A stretch of 64,000 nucleotides of DNA from Acidobacteriota bacterium (GCA_016196035.1 JACPYM010000022.1:1-64000), one strand, 5' to 3'; shown: positions 27,249-37,295, numbered from the stretch's first letter. Notes: generated by a model not told the origin, from the letters alone. Numbers and translations: made by a program.

Positions 27249-30200
27249 TTAGCAGGTCGGCGGGAACACCGGGATGGTGTAAGTCATCGTGCTGGTGAAG
27301 GTGATTTTGTGCAGGTTGTGCCCGCCGTTGAACGCTCCGCTCGAAGCACCGGAGTTCGGGTTGCGATTGATGGTCGCGCCGAAAATACCGATCTCTGAGG
27401 TGCCGGAGAGTTTGAACCAACCACTGCGACCAGCCGGGATGATCGAGGACAGACGCGGCGTGGTGCGCGGCGTCGAGTCGCTCAAACTGCTCACGAACTG
27501 GCAGAGGTTATTGGTCGGCAGGTTGAAGCTGTACGAGATTTCAGCGTCGTCGTACAAGGTGCCGAAGATCGGTACCAAGCGCCCCGGGCCGGTTTGCAGA
27601 TCGCCGCCGATGCGATTGATGACGAGCAACGTATTGTTGCCGTCCGCAGTGCTTGGCAGGTTATCCGCCGCCAGCGTGTAAGGCACGTTGCCGTATGCCG
27701 TGCCGTTGAAGGGTAGCGTCGCCGTCGGTTGGCTGCCATCGCAGGACACCCAGAAGGTGCTGCCCGCAATCGCCGCAATCGCTTCGGCGCCCAGGTTCGC
27801 TGAATGGCCCGTCGAGAACTTCACGAACTCATCCCCGATCAGGTAGTTGAAATGCCGCGGGCAGCCCAGGGCATCAACCGCCACGGCCACGATGTAACCG
27901 CGCGTCCCCGGATCAAGATCCGAAGTCAGGAAGGTCGAGGTCTGGTTCGCCGTCAAGCAGACAAAGGCGTCAGACACCGAACAGGTCGAGCCGTCCACAA
28001 AGAACAAGTGGACAAAGGTGTTCAGCTTGTCGCTGATGTTGGTCAGGCTGATGCGCGCGTTTTGCGTGCTGCCGCCCGCCGCTTCCGAAGTGTAAATCGG
28101 ATAGAGCAAGACGGAACCTGCACGTTGATCGCTCATCACGGTTCGTTCAGCAGCCGTGATGAACGGCGCACCTGCTCCGGCCAGGGGACAATTTTCGATA
28201 GTCGAAGCCCCCGCCGTCACCGCCGGCCCGCCGTTAAAGCTGGCCGAGACGCTAGAGGTCAAGACCGTGCCCGGCGCTACGCCGTCATTCACTTGCAGGA
28301 TGTAAGAGACGGTTGCCGAAGCGCCCGCCGCCAACGTGGCAGTGTAACTGAGCGAGGCCTGGTTGGCGGCAATCGTGCAAGTGCCACTGCTGGCCGTACA
28401 CGTCAATGCCAACAACCCCTGCGGCGGCCCGGTTGGCCCTAAGGTCACCGTCGCGCTCACCGATTGCTGGACATTGGAATTGTTGGTCACGGTGAACGAG
28501 CCGCTCAGCTTGCTGCCCGGCCCGGTGCAGGCCAGCGGATCGCTCAGCGAGCCAACCGTCAGCTTGTTGACGTTCACACGGAAGGCGCATGTCGTCGTGT
28601 TGTTCGCCGCGTCCGTCACCGTGCAAGTCACGGTCGTCGTGCCTAAGGGGAAGGCAAAACCGCTGGGCGGATTGCAGGTCGAAGCCAGCGTCGTGGGCGG
28701 GCAATTGTCAGTGCCGGTCGGGTTGGTGAAGGTCACGACGCTCGTCGTTCCCGCTGTGCCCACGTTGATGTCCGCCGGACAAGTCAGCACGGGCGGGATG
28801 TTGTCCACCACCGTGACGGTAAACGAACAACTCGCCGAATTCGCTGACGCATCCTGCACGGTGCAGTTCACCGTCGTCGTGCCTTTCTGGAAGGTCGAAC
28901 CTGAAGCCGGAACGCAAGTCGGAGCACCCACGCCAGGACAGTTATCCGTGACGGTCGGCGCCGAATAGTTGACCGTCGCTGCGCACGTGCCTGCCGCGAC
29001 GTTCGTGGTGATATTGGCCGGGCAAGTGATGACCGGCGCGATATTGTCGTTGACCGTCACCGTGAAACTCGTCGTGCCGCCGCCCGTGCTGCTCGTGCAA
29101 GTCACGGTCGTCACGCCCTTCGCAAAGGACGAGCCGGAGGCCGGCGTACAAGTCACCGTGCCGCAAGTGCCGCTAGTGCCCGGCGCGGCGTAATTCACCG
29201 TTGCCGCGCAGGTACCCGCCGCCACGTTGGTCGTGATGTTGGTCGGTGGCGTCAAGGTGCAAAGCGCACATGCTGCGCAGGTGGTCGGGAAGTTGACCGT
29301 CGTGAAGGAAATTGTCCAGCCGCCGGAAAGATTGCCGGTGTCGCCACCCAAATCGTCCACGGCGTATAAGCTCCACGTTCCGTTCGGACTCAACCCGCCG
29401 AACGTGCCCAGGATCGAAGCCGTCCCGGCGGAAGGCGCATTCTGGAACGTCGCGGGGGCAGGCGCGGGGAAGATGTCGCCCGTGCCGCTATTGCTTGGCC
29501 CGAAGGTTTGCGAGGCGGCCAGCGTAGTGGGCAGTAACACTGCGCCATCCTGGATCGTGAAGGTGGCATTGACGGCATCCGTACTGCCACCGACGTCTGA
29601 CAGCAGCGTGTACCCAACCCCGGTCGGCCCAACCAGCAGGAAGTCCATATCCGAGGGGAAGGTGTGATTGACGCCGTTCAGGCTCACCACGATATTGCGG
29701 ATCGAACCGCTCAAGCCGCTGACATTGATCGTTGAGGGATAGGGTGTCGCATTGCCCGAACCTGGCGGGTCCGCCGGGAAGGCAATGTTCGCCGCGTTCG
29801 TAAACGGCGTGGTGGCCACGGTCGGCACCACTGAAGTCGTCGTAAATTCGATGCTCCAGCTTGTGATGCTGCCGCCGTCGCCGCTGGCGTCATCCATCAC
29901 GAACAAATTCCACGTCCCATTCGGATTCAAGCCGCCAAAGGTCGCATTGAGCGGCCCGCCTACCGGCACTGCAGGTGCGGGAGCCGAAAAGGTATCGCCC
30001 GTGCCGTAATTCGTCGGCGAATAGTTCCCAGAGGGGATCGGGTTGGGTGTGCTCGTATTCGTCAAGTAAGGCGCGCCGTCCACAAAGGAGAGATTCGTAT
30101 TAACCAAATCCGCCGAACTGCCCGCATCCGACATCAGAATGACTGACGCGCCGGTCGGGCCCACCAGCATAATGTCCAGATCGCTGGTGAATGTATGGTT

Positions 30201-31901
30201 CGTGCCATTCAGGTTTACTTTGATCCCCGTCACCGTGTCAGTGACACCAGCGACAGTCAGGGCCGACGGATAGACCGACCCCGGATTGGGCGGCGCGGCG
30301 GTTGAAATCACGATCGGCGTATTTTGGGAGAAGGTCGTCGTCGTCATCGGCGCATTGGTCGTGCCGATGGGGAAGACATAATTAAAGGTGCCCGCGCTAT
30401 TGCCGCCATCGGTCAACGCCAGTGGCACCGTCACGTTGCCGCCGCACACGGCGTTGGAGGGCACGGTAAAGGTGAAATTGCGGCACACCGGCGCGCCGCC
30501 GGTCGGCACAACACCATAGGTTTGCGCGCCACTCGGATTGAGAAATTGTCCGTTGGGCACCAGCGTGCCCACCACGCTGCCCGAAGCGCCCGTGCCCGAA
30601 TTCGAGATGCACAAGCTGACGGTCACGGTCTCACCCGGATCCAACACGGTATTGGCCGGTACGCAGCTTTCGACTGTGATCGTGCCCGTCCCTTTCACCA
30701 GCACGGCCGGCGGCGGCGCCAGCGTATAAGAGAAGGTGTCAATGCCGATGAAGTCCGAGTTGGCACCCGACGGGCCGCCGTTGGTCACAAAGTAACGGAA
30801 GCCGACGCGCCCCGGCGTCTGGCCGGCAGGCAATCCGCTGATCGTCACCGTGAATTCCGTGAACACCGTCGGGTAGCTGGTGGTGTCGAGGCTCGGATTG
30901 ACCGACAGCAAGAGGGTCGTGAAGTCGCCCACCGACGTTTCGGTCGTGCCGACATTGGTGCTCGCTCCGTTTTTGCTCAAGCGAACCTCGATCCGGTCGG
31001 GGAACGTCCCGGTCGTCGTGCGCGTCCAGAACTTGACCACGTCGCCGTTTTGGAAATTTATCTGCGGCGTAAGCAGCCAGTTGCTGATCGTTCCCGCTCC
31101 CGACGTGTTGTTGAAGTTGGCGCCGATATAGGAGTTCGTCGCGCCGCCCTGAGAGGGGAAAACCGCCGGGTTGCCCTGGAACCAGTTGGTTGTGCCGAGC
31201 GGGTTGCTGTTGTTCTGCAAAAACCATCCGGCGGGTGATAGCGTGGTGATGTCGTCGAAGCCTTCGTTAAAGGAGGCCGTCAACGGCGCATTGGGGACAG
31301 TGGGAGCCGTCACGGCTTTGACGCCCGCGCCCGCCACGCCACGCGCCGCGCCGCCTTTTTCGCCGCCCCCGGCCTCATCCAGAATCGTCCGGTTGGCCGC
31401 CGCCACTGCCGCCCGATACTGGGCCAAGAGCCGCGTCATACCTTTCGAATATGGACGCCTGGCCACGTACTCTTCATAAAGGACGCGGGACAAAAGCGTA
31501 TCCACTTCAAGCTGCGTCAGTGCCTGACTGGCTTTGACTTTGCCGAGCAGATATTTTTCTTCCAACGAAAACTCGCCGGTATTGTTTTCCAGTTGTTCAA
31601 GCAATTCGCGGACAAGTTTGAGTTGTTCAGCCGAGATGCCGCCCTGCGCCATTGCCGCCAGACCGGGGGCCGCCAGACTGGGCAGCGGCTGGGCGTTGGT
31701 TTTCGCGGTCACGGTGAGTGCCTGGCCCAGGCTGGCGCGCGCCGCCTGATAAGCTTGCTTGGAGTAAGCGAGCGTGGCCGCGCCGATGGTCGGCAGGTGC
31801 CAGCCCAAGACACTCAACCCAAGAAAGAAGACCAACGTCAAGAAGTGACGCGCCAGCGGTCGGTGTGTGAGCCGGTGTGTGAGTTTGTGTAAGGTTCGCA
31901 T
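27249..31901 (-). CDS. Giant secreted protein with choice-of-anchor J, P-domain-like and HYR modules and a shared C-terminal module
   Basis: The start is ATG at 31901 with AGGAGGAA upstream (1550 residues); 20 in-frame codons before it are non-coding. Order: signal (MRTLHKLTH then hydrophobic about 21-36); helical region to about 170; choice-of-anchor J domain at about 210-390; APHP-like domain at about 400-520; two P-domain-like modules (527-690 and 700-872, with 'MLVGPTGASVILMSD' and 'LLVGPTGVGYTLLSD'); three HYR domains (880-1110); a DUF11-like domain; and the shared module (about 1254-1550) beginning MSDQRAGSVL and ending PVFPPTC. No catalytic residues are seen. A surface or matrix role is inferred. 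Confidence 0.85.
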   Translation of the reverse strand: MRTLHKLTHRLTHRPLARHFLTLVFFLGLSVLGWHLPTIGAATLAYSKQAYQAARASLGQALTVTAKTNAQPLPSLAAPGLAAMAQGGISAEQLKLVRELLEQLENNTGEFSLEEKYLLGKVKASQALTQLEVDTLLSRVLYEEYVARRPYSKGMTRLLAQYRAAVAAANRTILDEAGGGEKGGAARGVAGAGVKAVTAPTVPNAPLTASFNEGFDDITTLSPAGWFLQNNSNPLGTTNWFQGNPAVFPSQGGATNSYIGANFNNTSGAGTISNWLLTPQINFQNGDVVKFWTRTTTGTFPDRIEVRLSKNGASTNVGTTETSVGDFTTLLLSVNPSLDTTSYPTVFTEFTVTISGLPAGQTPGRVGFRYFVTNGGPSGANSDFIGIDTFSYTLAPPPAVLVKGTGTITVESCVPANTVLDPGETVTVSLCISNSGTGASGSVVGTLVPNGQFLNPSGAQTYGVVPTGGAPVCRNFTFTVPSNAVCGGNVTVPLALTDGGNSAGTFNYVFPIGTTNAPMTTTTFSQNTPIVISTAAPPNPGSVYPSALTVAGVTDTVTGIKVNLNGTNHTFTSDLDIMLVGPTGASVILMSDAGSSADLVNTNLSFVDGAPYLTNTSTPNPIPSGNYSPTNYGTGDTFSAPAPAVPVGGPLNATFGGLNPNGTWNLFVMDDASGDGGSITSWSIEFTTTSVVPTVATTPFTNAANIAFPADPPGSGNATPYPSTINVSGLSGSIRNIVVSLNGVNHTFPSDMDFLLVGPTGVGYTLLSDVGGSTDAVNATFTIQDGAVLLPTTLAASQTFGPSNSGTGDIFPAPAPATFQNAPSAGTASILGTFGGLSPNGTWSLYAVDDLGGDTGNLSGGWTISFTTVNFPTTCAACALCTLTPPTNITTNVAAGTCAATVNYAAPGTSGTCGTVTCTPASGSSFAKGVTTVTCTSSTGGGTTSFTVTVNDNIAPVITCPANITTNVAAGTCAATVNYSAPTVTDNCPGVGAPTCVPASGSTFQKGTTTVNCTVQDASANSASCSFTVTVVDNIPPVLTCPADINVGTAGTTSVVTFTNPTGTDNCPPTTLASTCNPPSGFAFPLGTTTVTCTVTDAANNTTTCAFRVNVNKLTVGSLSDPLACTGPGSKLSGSFTVTNNSNVQQSVSATVTLGPTGPPQGLLALTCTASSGTCTIAANQASLSYTATLAAGASATVSYILQVNDGVAPGTVLTSSVSASFNGGPAVTAGASTIENCPLAGAGAPFITAAERTVMSDQRAGSVLLYPIYTSEAAGGSTQNARISLTNISDKLNTFVHLFFVDGSTCSVSDAFVCLTANQTSTFLTSDLDPGTRGYIVAVAVDALGCPRHFNYLIGDEFVKFSTGHSANLGAEAIAAIAGSTFWVSCDGSQPTATLPFNGTAYGNVPYTLAADNLPSTADGNNTLLVINRIGGDLQTGPGRLVPIFGTLYDDAEISYSFNLPTNNLCQFVSSLSDSTPRTTPRLSSIIPAGRSGWFKLSGTSEIGIFGATINRNPNSGASSGAFNGGHNLHKITFTSTMTYTIPVFPPTC

Positions 31902-32007
31902 TTTTAATTCCTCCTGAACGGATGAAATCCTGTTTTCAAGATTGCACTTCAGCCGAAACAATTGGTTATGAAGCCGGGAAGCGCTGGAAAACTTTGCATC
32001 CTGGTTA

Positions 32008-32048
32008 GCAGGCGCGCTTGAGGTTTTCCCAAACTCAAGCGCGCCTGC
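32008..32048 (-). terminator. Hairpin downstream of the gene at 32062
   Basis: A perfect 15-bp stem with arms 32008-32022 and 32034-32048 and an 11-base loop lies 13 bases past the stop codon. No U-tract follows on the minus strand, so it may act as a weak terminator or an mRNA-stabilising hairpin. Confidence 0.55.
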
Positions 32049-32061
32049 AACTCTGTTCCGA

Positions 32062-35000
32062 CTACTGGCAGGTAACCGGGAAGACAGGGATGGTGAGCGT
32101 GCCGCCCGCCGACGAGTTCAACTTGTGCAGGTTATGCCCCTGGTTGAATGCGCCGGAATTCGAAGTGGCGTTCGGGTTGCGGTTGATCACCGCACCCAGA
32201 ATCGGTTCCTGCGCGGCCGTGGTGGTGTTCACATAGAACCTGAACCAGGCGGAGCGGCCCGATGGCAGCCACGACTCAAAGCGCGGCGTGGTCTTCGGGA
32301 AGCTGTTATTGATCGTGCTCCGGAACTGGCAGGTCCCCGGCGCAAAGGTGAAGCTCAAGCCGATTTCGGCATCGTCATAAATGATGCCGAACAACGGCCT
32401 GAGCGTTTGCGCGAAGGCCCGTAAATCGCCACCCACCGAATTGACAATGAGGACAGTGTCATTCGCATCGCTGCGACTGCCCACGTTATCCACCGCCAAC
32501 ACGCGCGGCAGCACCCCATAGCTTGTGCCATTGAAGGCCAAGGTCGCTGTCGGGCTGCCGGGCGTACACGCCGTGAGACCGCCCGCCACCGCCTGGATGG
32601 CTTCCGCCGCCAGATTGGCCTGGTGCCCGGTCGTGAGCTTCACGAACTCATCCCCGATGAGATAGTTGAAGTTGATGGGGCAACCACTGCGGTCAACCGC
32701 CACGGCAATCAAATATCCCGTCGTGCCCGGATCGAGATCCGAGGCCTGGAAGCTCGCCGTTTGATTCGGCGTCAGACAGATATACCCATCCGCCACCGAG
32801 CAGGTCGCACCATCCACAAAGAACAGGTGGACATAGGCCGTGCGATTCGGCTCGATGTTGGTAATATTGATGCTGGTATTCTGCGAAGGCGAACCGACCG
32901 TCGAGGTATAGAGGTTGTAGAACAGCACCGAACCGGCGCGCTGATCGCTGACCGGACTGTTGTTGCTCGGCGGCGTGCCCGGCCCAAGCGGCTGACAGTT
33001 CACCGTGGTACAGGCGCGCACCGTGGCAATGCTGGTCGGGCCGAAATTCGCCGTGGTATCCACACACAATTGCGTACCCGCCGCCACCGAATCAACCTGT
33101 GCGTTGTAGGTGAGCGTCAGCGCCTGCCCCGCAGGTATCGCCCCTGTCCAGGCAATCGTTGATGGCAAGGTAATCGTGCAGGTACCGACAGCGATCCCGC
33201 CCGCCGTGGCCACGCAGGTGCCTGGCAAAGCCACCAACCCCGGCAAGAGCGTCGCCGTCACCGTGCCGTTAATCGCGTTTGCCGCCGGATTGGTGACAGT
33301 GGCAGTCACGCCGACCACGCCGCCAGGGCCGGTGCAAATCGCCGGATCGGCAATCTTCACGACCGGCGGAATCGGCGCCAGACAAGCACCGCCGCCCGTC
33401 GCGCAAGGCGCAACCGGTGCGGTAAAGCTCAGCCGTTGCCCATTCGTCAGCCCCGCAGTGTTGCACGAAGCTGAGGTGAAGAAGGTCGTCGGCGCATCGG
33501 CGGATTGCACACCCACCGAAGCACTCGCGCCGCCATCATCCAGAGTTCCGTAGATCACATCGAAGCGCTGTTGCCCTTCAAAGAGCCTGACCTCGTAGTT
33601 GATGGGCGTCGTCGCGCCGAAACGAACCCCACGCCATTCAATGTTGAAGATGCGATTCGGCGCGCTGCCACTGGTCGAGGTGTAGACGCCGTTATTCGCA
33701 CCGCCCGGCGCGGTCGTGCGCAAATCCATGTCGTCCCAGTACGGCATGAGCGCCCGGCCCAAGGCATCAGTCGTCGTGCCTGGCAACGGACAGGTATTGC
33801 TGAAATCAGCGCTACCAGCCGCACCAAACTGGACATTGCCATTGGTACTGACAAAGGCCGTGGTGAAACTCGTACCATAAACCGAATAGGTAAATGGCAA
33901 CGTTATCGCCAGCGCCGCGTCGTCGTCCTGGCTGCCCGGCACTAGCGTCGTGCCCGGCACCATGGCGTTACCGGCGCTGCTGGTAAAGGTGTATTGCGTC
34001 AACGGCGCAGGCGTGGTCGCGACCGTGAAGTTGAGCACGGTTGAGCCGCCGGTGTAGTTGACCGTCAAGGTGAAATTGATCGTCGTGCCGCAAATGAAGG
34101 TCGGCGCAGTGCTGACCTGGAAACCAGCCGTGCCATTCGCGCCGGCATTGATCGTCCCGTAGCTTTGCGTCGCGGGAGCAATAATCGTCACCCCCGGCGT
34201 GCTGGTGGTCAGCGTGCCGGTGACGTTGTTCGCCGCTGCGCCGCCATTGTTGGTGACACGCACGTTGAGCGTGTTGCACTCATCGGTTTCGATTGTGCCG
34301 TTGCCGTTGCCACCCGCGACAGTCGCCAACGGGGCTTCGATCATCGGCACGCCCGCCAGCGCGCAGTTGAAGGTCGCTGTCGCATTCGCCACCACCGTCA
34401 CCGAACCGGAGGCAGTGGAGAACCCGGCCTTGCTGCAGGTTGCCGTGTAGGTGCCCGGCGCCAAGCCCAGCGTGGAGGCCGGAGCCGCGGCGGTGAAGGT
34501 GTAGTTGCCCGACGCATTGGTCGTGCGCGCGCCGCCGCCCGTGACGCTCACGAGCACGCCCGAGAGCGCCCCGCCGCCATTGGCGTTGGTGGCCTGACCC
34601 GCGAGCGAGCCTTTGGCCGCCGTGACGCAAGCCGGATTGACTTTGAAACTGAAGACGCGCGTGTTCCAGTCAAAACTCGCCGTCGGGGCATCCACATATT
34701 CAAATGCGCCCCAGAAAGTGCATTCATCCGCCGGGTCAACACTCAAGCTGCTGTAATCGCCCCAGCGATTGCCGGTGCCGGTTTGCACGCCGCGCGTGAC
34801 GGCCGCCATCGCGTCCACTTCGCCTTGCGTCAGCGTGCTGGCGGCATCACCCGCCAAGCGGCCCGTATAGATTGCGGTTGGAATCAAGGTCGTGCTGGAG
34901 GCGCTGGCCGCCAGACCGATGTTGCCTTCGCCGTCTTGCGCGACGCTCGCCATCCAGAGGTTGCGGCCTGTCGCGCCATCAATCGCGCCAGGCGCGTAGG

Positions 35001-36525
35001 TCGCCTGCTGGTTGATCGTGACCACACCGGCGCCATCACGGCGCAACTCCATCCAGCGCACGCCCGCCTGATAGGTGGCGGCTGTGGTGCCAGCCCCGTC
35101 AACGTTGACGGTAAAGTTGAGCACGTAAGATTGCGTGCCGCCGGGCAGCGTGCGATAGGCCAGCCGATGCATCAGCCGGTCGGCAATCGCATCGAGATTG
35201 TCGGCGGCGGCGGACGGCGCGGGCTGTTCGATCACAGCCCGGCTGGCGGGTTGGTTGGCATCGAACGCCAACGTCGGAATGTCCGGACGCACTGTCACCG
35301 TCGAAGCGCCAGGATTGGCGAAGTTCGGGCGGAACTCAAAAACGCGGATCAGGTCCGTCGCCGCGCCAAATTCGGTCGCGTCGAATTCAACAAAGAGGTT
35401 CGGCGCGCCCACCGGGGGCGGCACCACACCATCAATATCGGTCGGCAGCATGCCACCATCCGCCGTGCCGGTGCTGAACCCGATCAGCAGCGCCGGCGCG
35501 CCGGCCAGCATTTTGTTGCGTTCGAACGCATACAAGCCCGCACCCAGGAAAGCGGTGAAGGCCGTATTAAAGTCGTTCGTGGACATGTAGTAGGCATCCG
35601 GCCAAACGCCTAAATGCGGATAGTCGCCCGCCCGGCCCGGCGCCAGCAGGAAGTCATAGGCGAAATACGCGCCCGTCGGGTCGCCAGTCTGCGAGATGGC
35701 GATAATCTCGTGCGTGCTGTTGTTGGTCACCGTCAAGCCAAACTGCGTGAGAATCCAGCGGTCAGCCAGCGGATCGTAGAGCACTACCGGGTCGCCATCA
35801 TCACCCAAGGAAGCAGCAATACCCGGCGTCAATTGGCTCATCCTAAATTGCGGCACCAGCACCACACCAGTTTTGTTGTATATGGTGACGCCGCCATTCG
35901 TCGTGACTACGACGTGATTGGGGCCGACATCGGCATTGGTGTCGGGCGGCGCAAAGCGGCCACCGAACAATACCGAACCGATGTCCATGTCGGGGCCGTC
36001 GAAGTTCTGAATGGGATTGGTCACTGCATTCTGACCAGGAGAAATCGTGCTTTGCAGAGCCGCATCAGGGCTGCCCGGCGCGCTGGCCAGGGTGCGAATG
36101 GGCAGTTCGTTCTGCTCATTTTTGTTTTGCTTGAGGGGTTTTTCCCGCACAACAGGCGCGTTCTGTGTGATGGCGCTCACGGCTTGGGTTGTCACTGGGA
36201 CAACCGCGTTGCTTACATAGGGGCTACTAAGGCCGCCACCCTGAGCGGGCACCGCCGGATCCCCTGGATGGGCCTTAAGGGCCGACTTGTAAGCAGCCAG
36301 CGCCTGATCAAATTTGGCGTTGTTTTCCTTGGAAGGGCGGGCCAGGTACTGCGCTTTGGCTTCCTGGAGCCGGGTGCGGGCGGCTTCAAAGCCATCCGCC
36401 TGCGCGGTCCAACCACCGCTGCGGACGGCGGCGAGGCCGAGCGCGCCGACCAGCAGCGTCAAAGCCAGCAATCGAAGCCAGAATTGCTTCGACCGTGTGT
36501 GTGTAAGTTTGTGCGAGGTTCGCAT
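32062..36525 (-). CDS. Giant secreted protein with propeller-like region and a shared C-terminal module
   Basis: 1487 residues, ATG with AGGAGGAAT upstream. Order: signal peptide (MRTSHKLTH, hydrophobic about 15-35); helical region; propeller-like region at about 190-628, related to that in the protein at 4521-9341 ('APPDTNADVGPNHVV', 'RWGDYSSLSVDPADECTFW'); a carboxypeptidase-regulatory-like domain at about 633-722; an APHP-like domain; a nidogen-like domain at about 842-1035 ('FVSTNGNVQFG', 'LMPYWDDMDL'); a DUF11-like domain at about 1055-1175; and the shared C-terminal module at about 1188-1487 beginning PVSDQRAGSVLFY and ending PVFPVTCQ. It has the same leader and C-terminal module as the downstream gene but a different middle. 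Confidence 0.85.
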   Translation of the reverse strand: MRTSHKLTHTRSKQFWLRLLALTLLVGALGLAAVRSGGWTAQADGFEAARTRLQEAKAQYLARPSKENNAKFDQALAAYKSALKAHPGDPAVPAQGGGLSSPYVSNAVVPVTTQAVSAITQNAPVVREKPLKQNKNEQNELPIRTLASAPGSPDAALQSTISPGQNAVTNPIQNFDGPDMDIGSVLFGGRFAPPDTNADVGPNHVVVTTNGGVTIYNKTGVVLVPQFRMSQLTPGIAASLGDDGDPVVLYDPLADRWILTQFGLTVTNNSTHEIIAISQTGDPTGAYFAYDFLLAPGRAGDYPHLGVWPDAYYMSTNDFNTAFTAFLGAGLYAFERNKMLAGAPALLIGFSTGTADGGMLPTDIDGVVPPPVGAPNLFVEFDATEFGAATDLIRVFEFRPNFANPGASTVTVRPDIPTLAFDANQPASRAVIEQPAPSAAADNLDAIADRLMHRLAYRTLPGGTQSYVLNFTVNVDGAGTTAATYQAGVRWMELRRDGAGVVTINQQATYAPGAIDGATGRNLWMASVAQDGEGNIGLAASASSTTLIPTAIYTGRLAGDAASTLTQGEVDAMAAVTRGVQTGTGNRWGDYSSLSVDPADECTFWGAFEYVDAPTASFDWNTRVFSFKVNPACVTAAKGSLAGQATNANGGGALSGVLVSVTGGGARTTNASGNYTFTAAAPASTLGLAPGTYTATCSKAGFSTASGSVTVVANATATFNCALAGVPMIEAPLATVAGGNGNGTIETDECNTLNVRVTNNGGAAANNVTGTLTTSTPGVTIIAPATQSYGTINAGANGTAGFQVSTAPTFICGTTINFTLTVNYTGGSTVLNFTVATTPAPLTQYTFTSSAGNAMVPGTTLVPGSQDDDAALAITLPFTYSVYGTSFTTAFVSTNGNVQFGAAGSADFSNTCPLPGTTTDALGRALMPYWDDMDLRTTAPGGANNGVYTSTSGSAPNRIFNIEWRGVRFGATTPINYEVRLFEGQQRFDVIYGTLDDGGASASVGVQSADAPTTFFTSASCNTAGLTNGQRLSFTAPVAPCATGGGACLAPIPPVVKIADPAICTGPGGVVGVTATVTNPAANAINGTVTATLLPGLVALPGTCVATAGGIAVGTCTITLPSTIAWTGAIPAGQALTLTYNAQVDSVAAGTQLCVDTTANFGPTSIATVRACTTVNCQPLGPGTPPSNNSPVSDQRAGSVLFYNLYTSTVGSPSQNTSINITNIEPNRTAYVHLFFVDGATCSVADGYICLTPNQTASFQASDLDPGTTGYLIAVAVDRSGCPINFNYLIGDEFVKLTTGHQANLAAEAIQAVAGGLTACTPGSPTATLAFNGTSYGVLPRVLAVDNVGSRSDANDTVLIVNSVGGDLRAFAQTLRPLFGIIYDDAEIGLSFTFAPGTCQFRSTINNSFPKTTPRFESWLPSGRSAWFRFYVNTTTAAQEPILGAVINRNPNATSNSGAFNQGHNLHKLNSSAGGTLTIPVFPVTCQ

Positions 36526-36922
36526 GTGTATTCCTCCTGAATCAGGATAGGGTTACGATCTTCAGCTAGCTACAAAGCCGATACTTCGCTCGACTATGTG
36601 CCAATGTTGATTGTCGAATCAAAGAGCGAATCGGCCAGTAGTCCCAAACTGCGGCCCTGTCAGGTTGATCTGAGCAGTAACCCGCCTTCACAGCTTGTGC
36701 AGAATGGTAGCTTCAGTGAAATAGTGAATTGATGATTATCTGATTGCTTAACAGTTGTACCGTTGAACTCGTATTAGGCGATAACTACCTACAATAGTAC
36801 CTAATGGTTTGTGGAGGCTCGCGTAGTCTAGCCAATTGAATTGACCACCAGAAGCGCGCGCTTGCAGACATCTAAATTACACAGCGGATTGTGGGGGCTA
36901 CGAACCGCTTGCCGAGAGGTCA

Positions 36923-37048
36923 TCACCACCGATGGCGTGAAGACCAGTTCGCCCATTCAGCAAGCTGATCGAAATTGATGTTTGCATTCCCGTCGAGATC
37001 GCAACGGGTTTGAGTGCTAGTAGCGCTGGCAGTACAGCGTTTCAGCGC
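36923..37048 (-). pseudogene. Possible remnant of a dockerin-like C-terminus
   Basis: A minus-strand frame of 41 codons, opened after a stop and without a start, reads ...TRCDLDGNANINFDQLAEW, then ANWSSRHRW and TGA. The DLDGNANINFDQLAEWANW block matches the usual 'D-DGN-x-x-NF-D-F-LA-NW' loop-helix pattern of dockerin-type and EF-hand-like C-terminal repeats on secreted proteins. It has no ribosome-binding site, so it is read as a leftover of a larger gene. Short matches of this kind can arise by chance. Confidence 0.3.
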
Positions 37049-37105
37049 CTAGTCAATCCTGAATTCACTTTGCCGGTTAATGAGGAGTGCTTACTAGCGG
37101 GGTGG

Positions 37106-37134
37106 AGTCTAGTCTATAGACTTTGGCTGGTCAA
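37106..37134 (-). promoter_or_regulatory. Candidate promoter with palindromic spacer
   Basis: On the minus strand TTGACC (37129-37134) is followed after exactly 17 bases by TAGACT (37106-37111). The perfect 12-bp palindrome AGTCTATAGACT (37111-37122) lies in the spacer and could be an operator. It would drive leftward transcription towards the giant gene at 36525, about 580 bases away. Confidence 0.35.
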
Positions 37135-37295
37135 TAAGTAGGCGTACATGATTTGAGGAAAAGTTTCAAAATATTTCGCCAGCGCATTAATTGCCCGCCC
37201 TACTGTGCGCGCAACTTCACCAAACGGCCTTTGCCCGGCGAGATGCCGCGTCGCGCAGTGACGCGCAGAAAAACCCTGCGCGTCAGACAATCAGC

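Noticed and set aside
34165-35613. 482-codon plus-strand ORF opposite a giant gene
   Set aside because: Very Arg/His/Ala-rich, no family resemblance, fully antisense to a well-supported gene; a shadow of GC-rich codon use.
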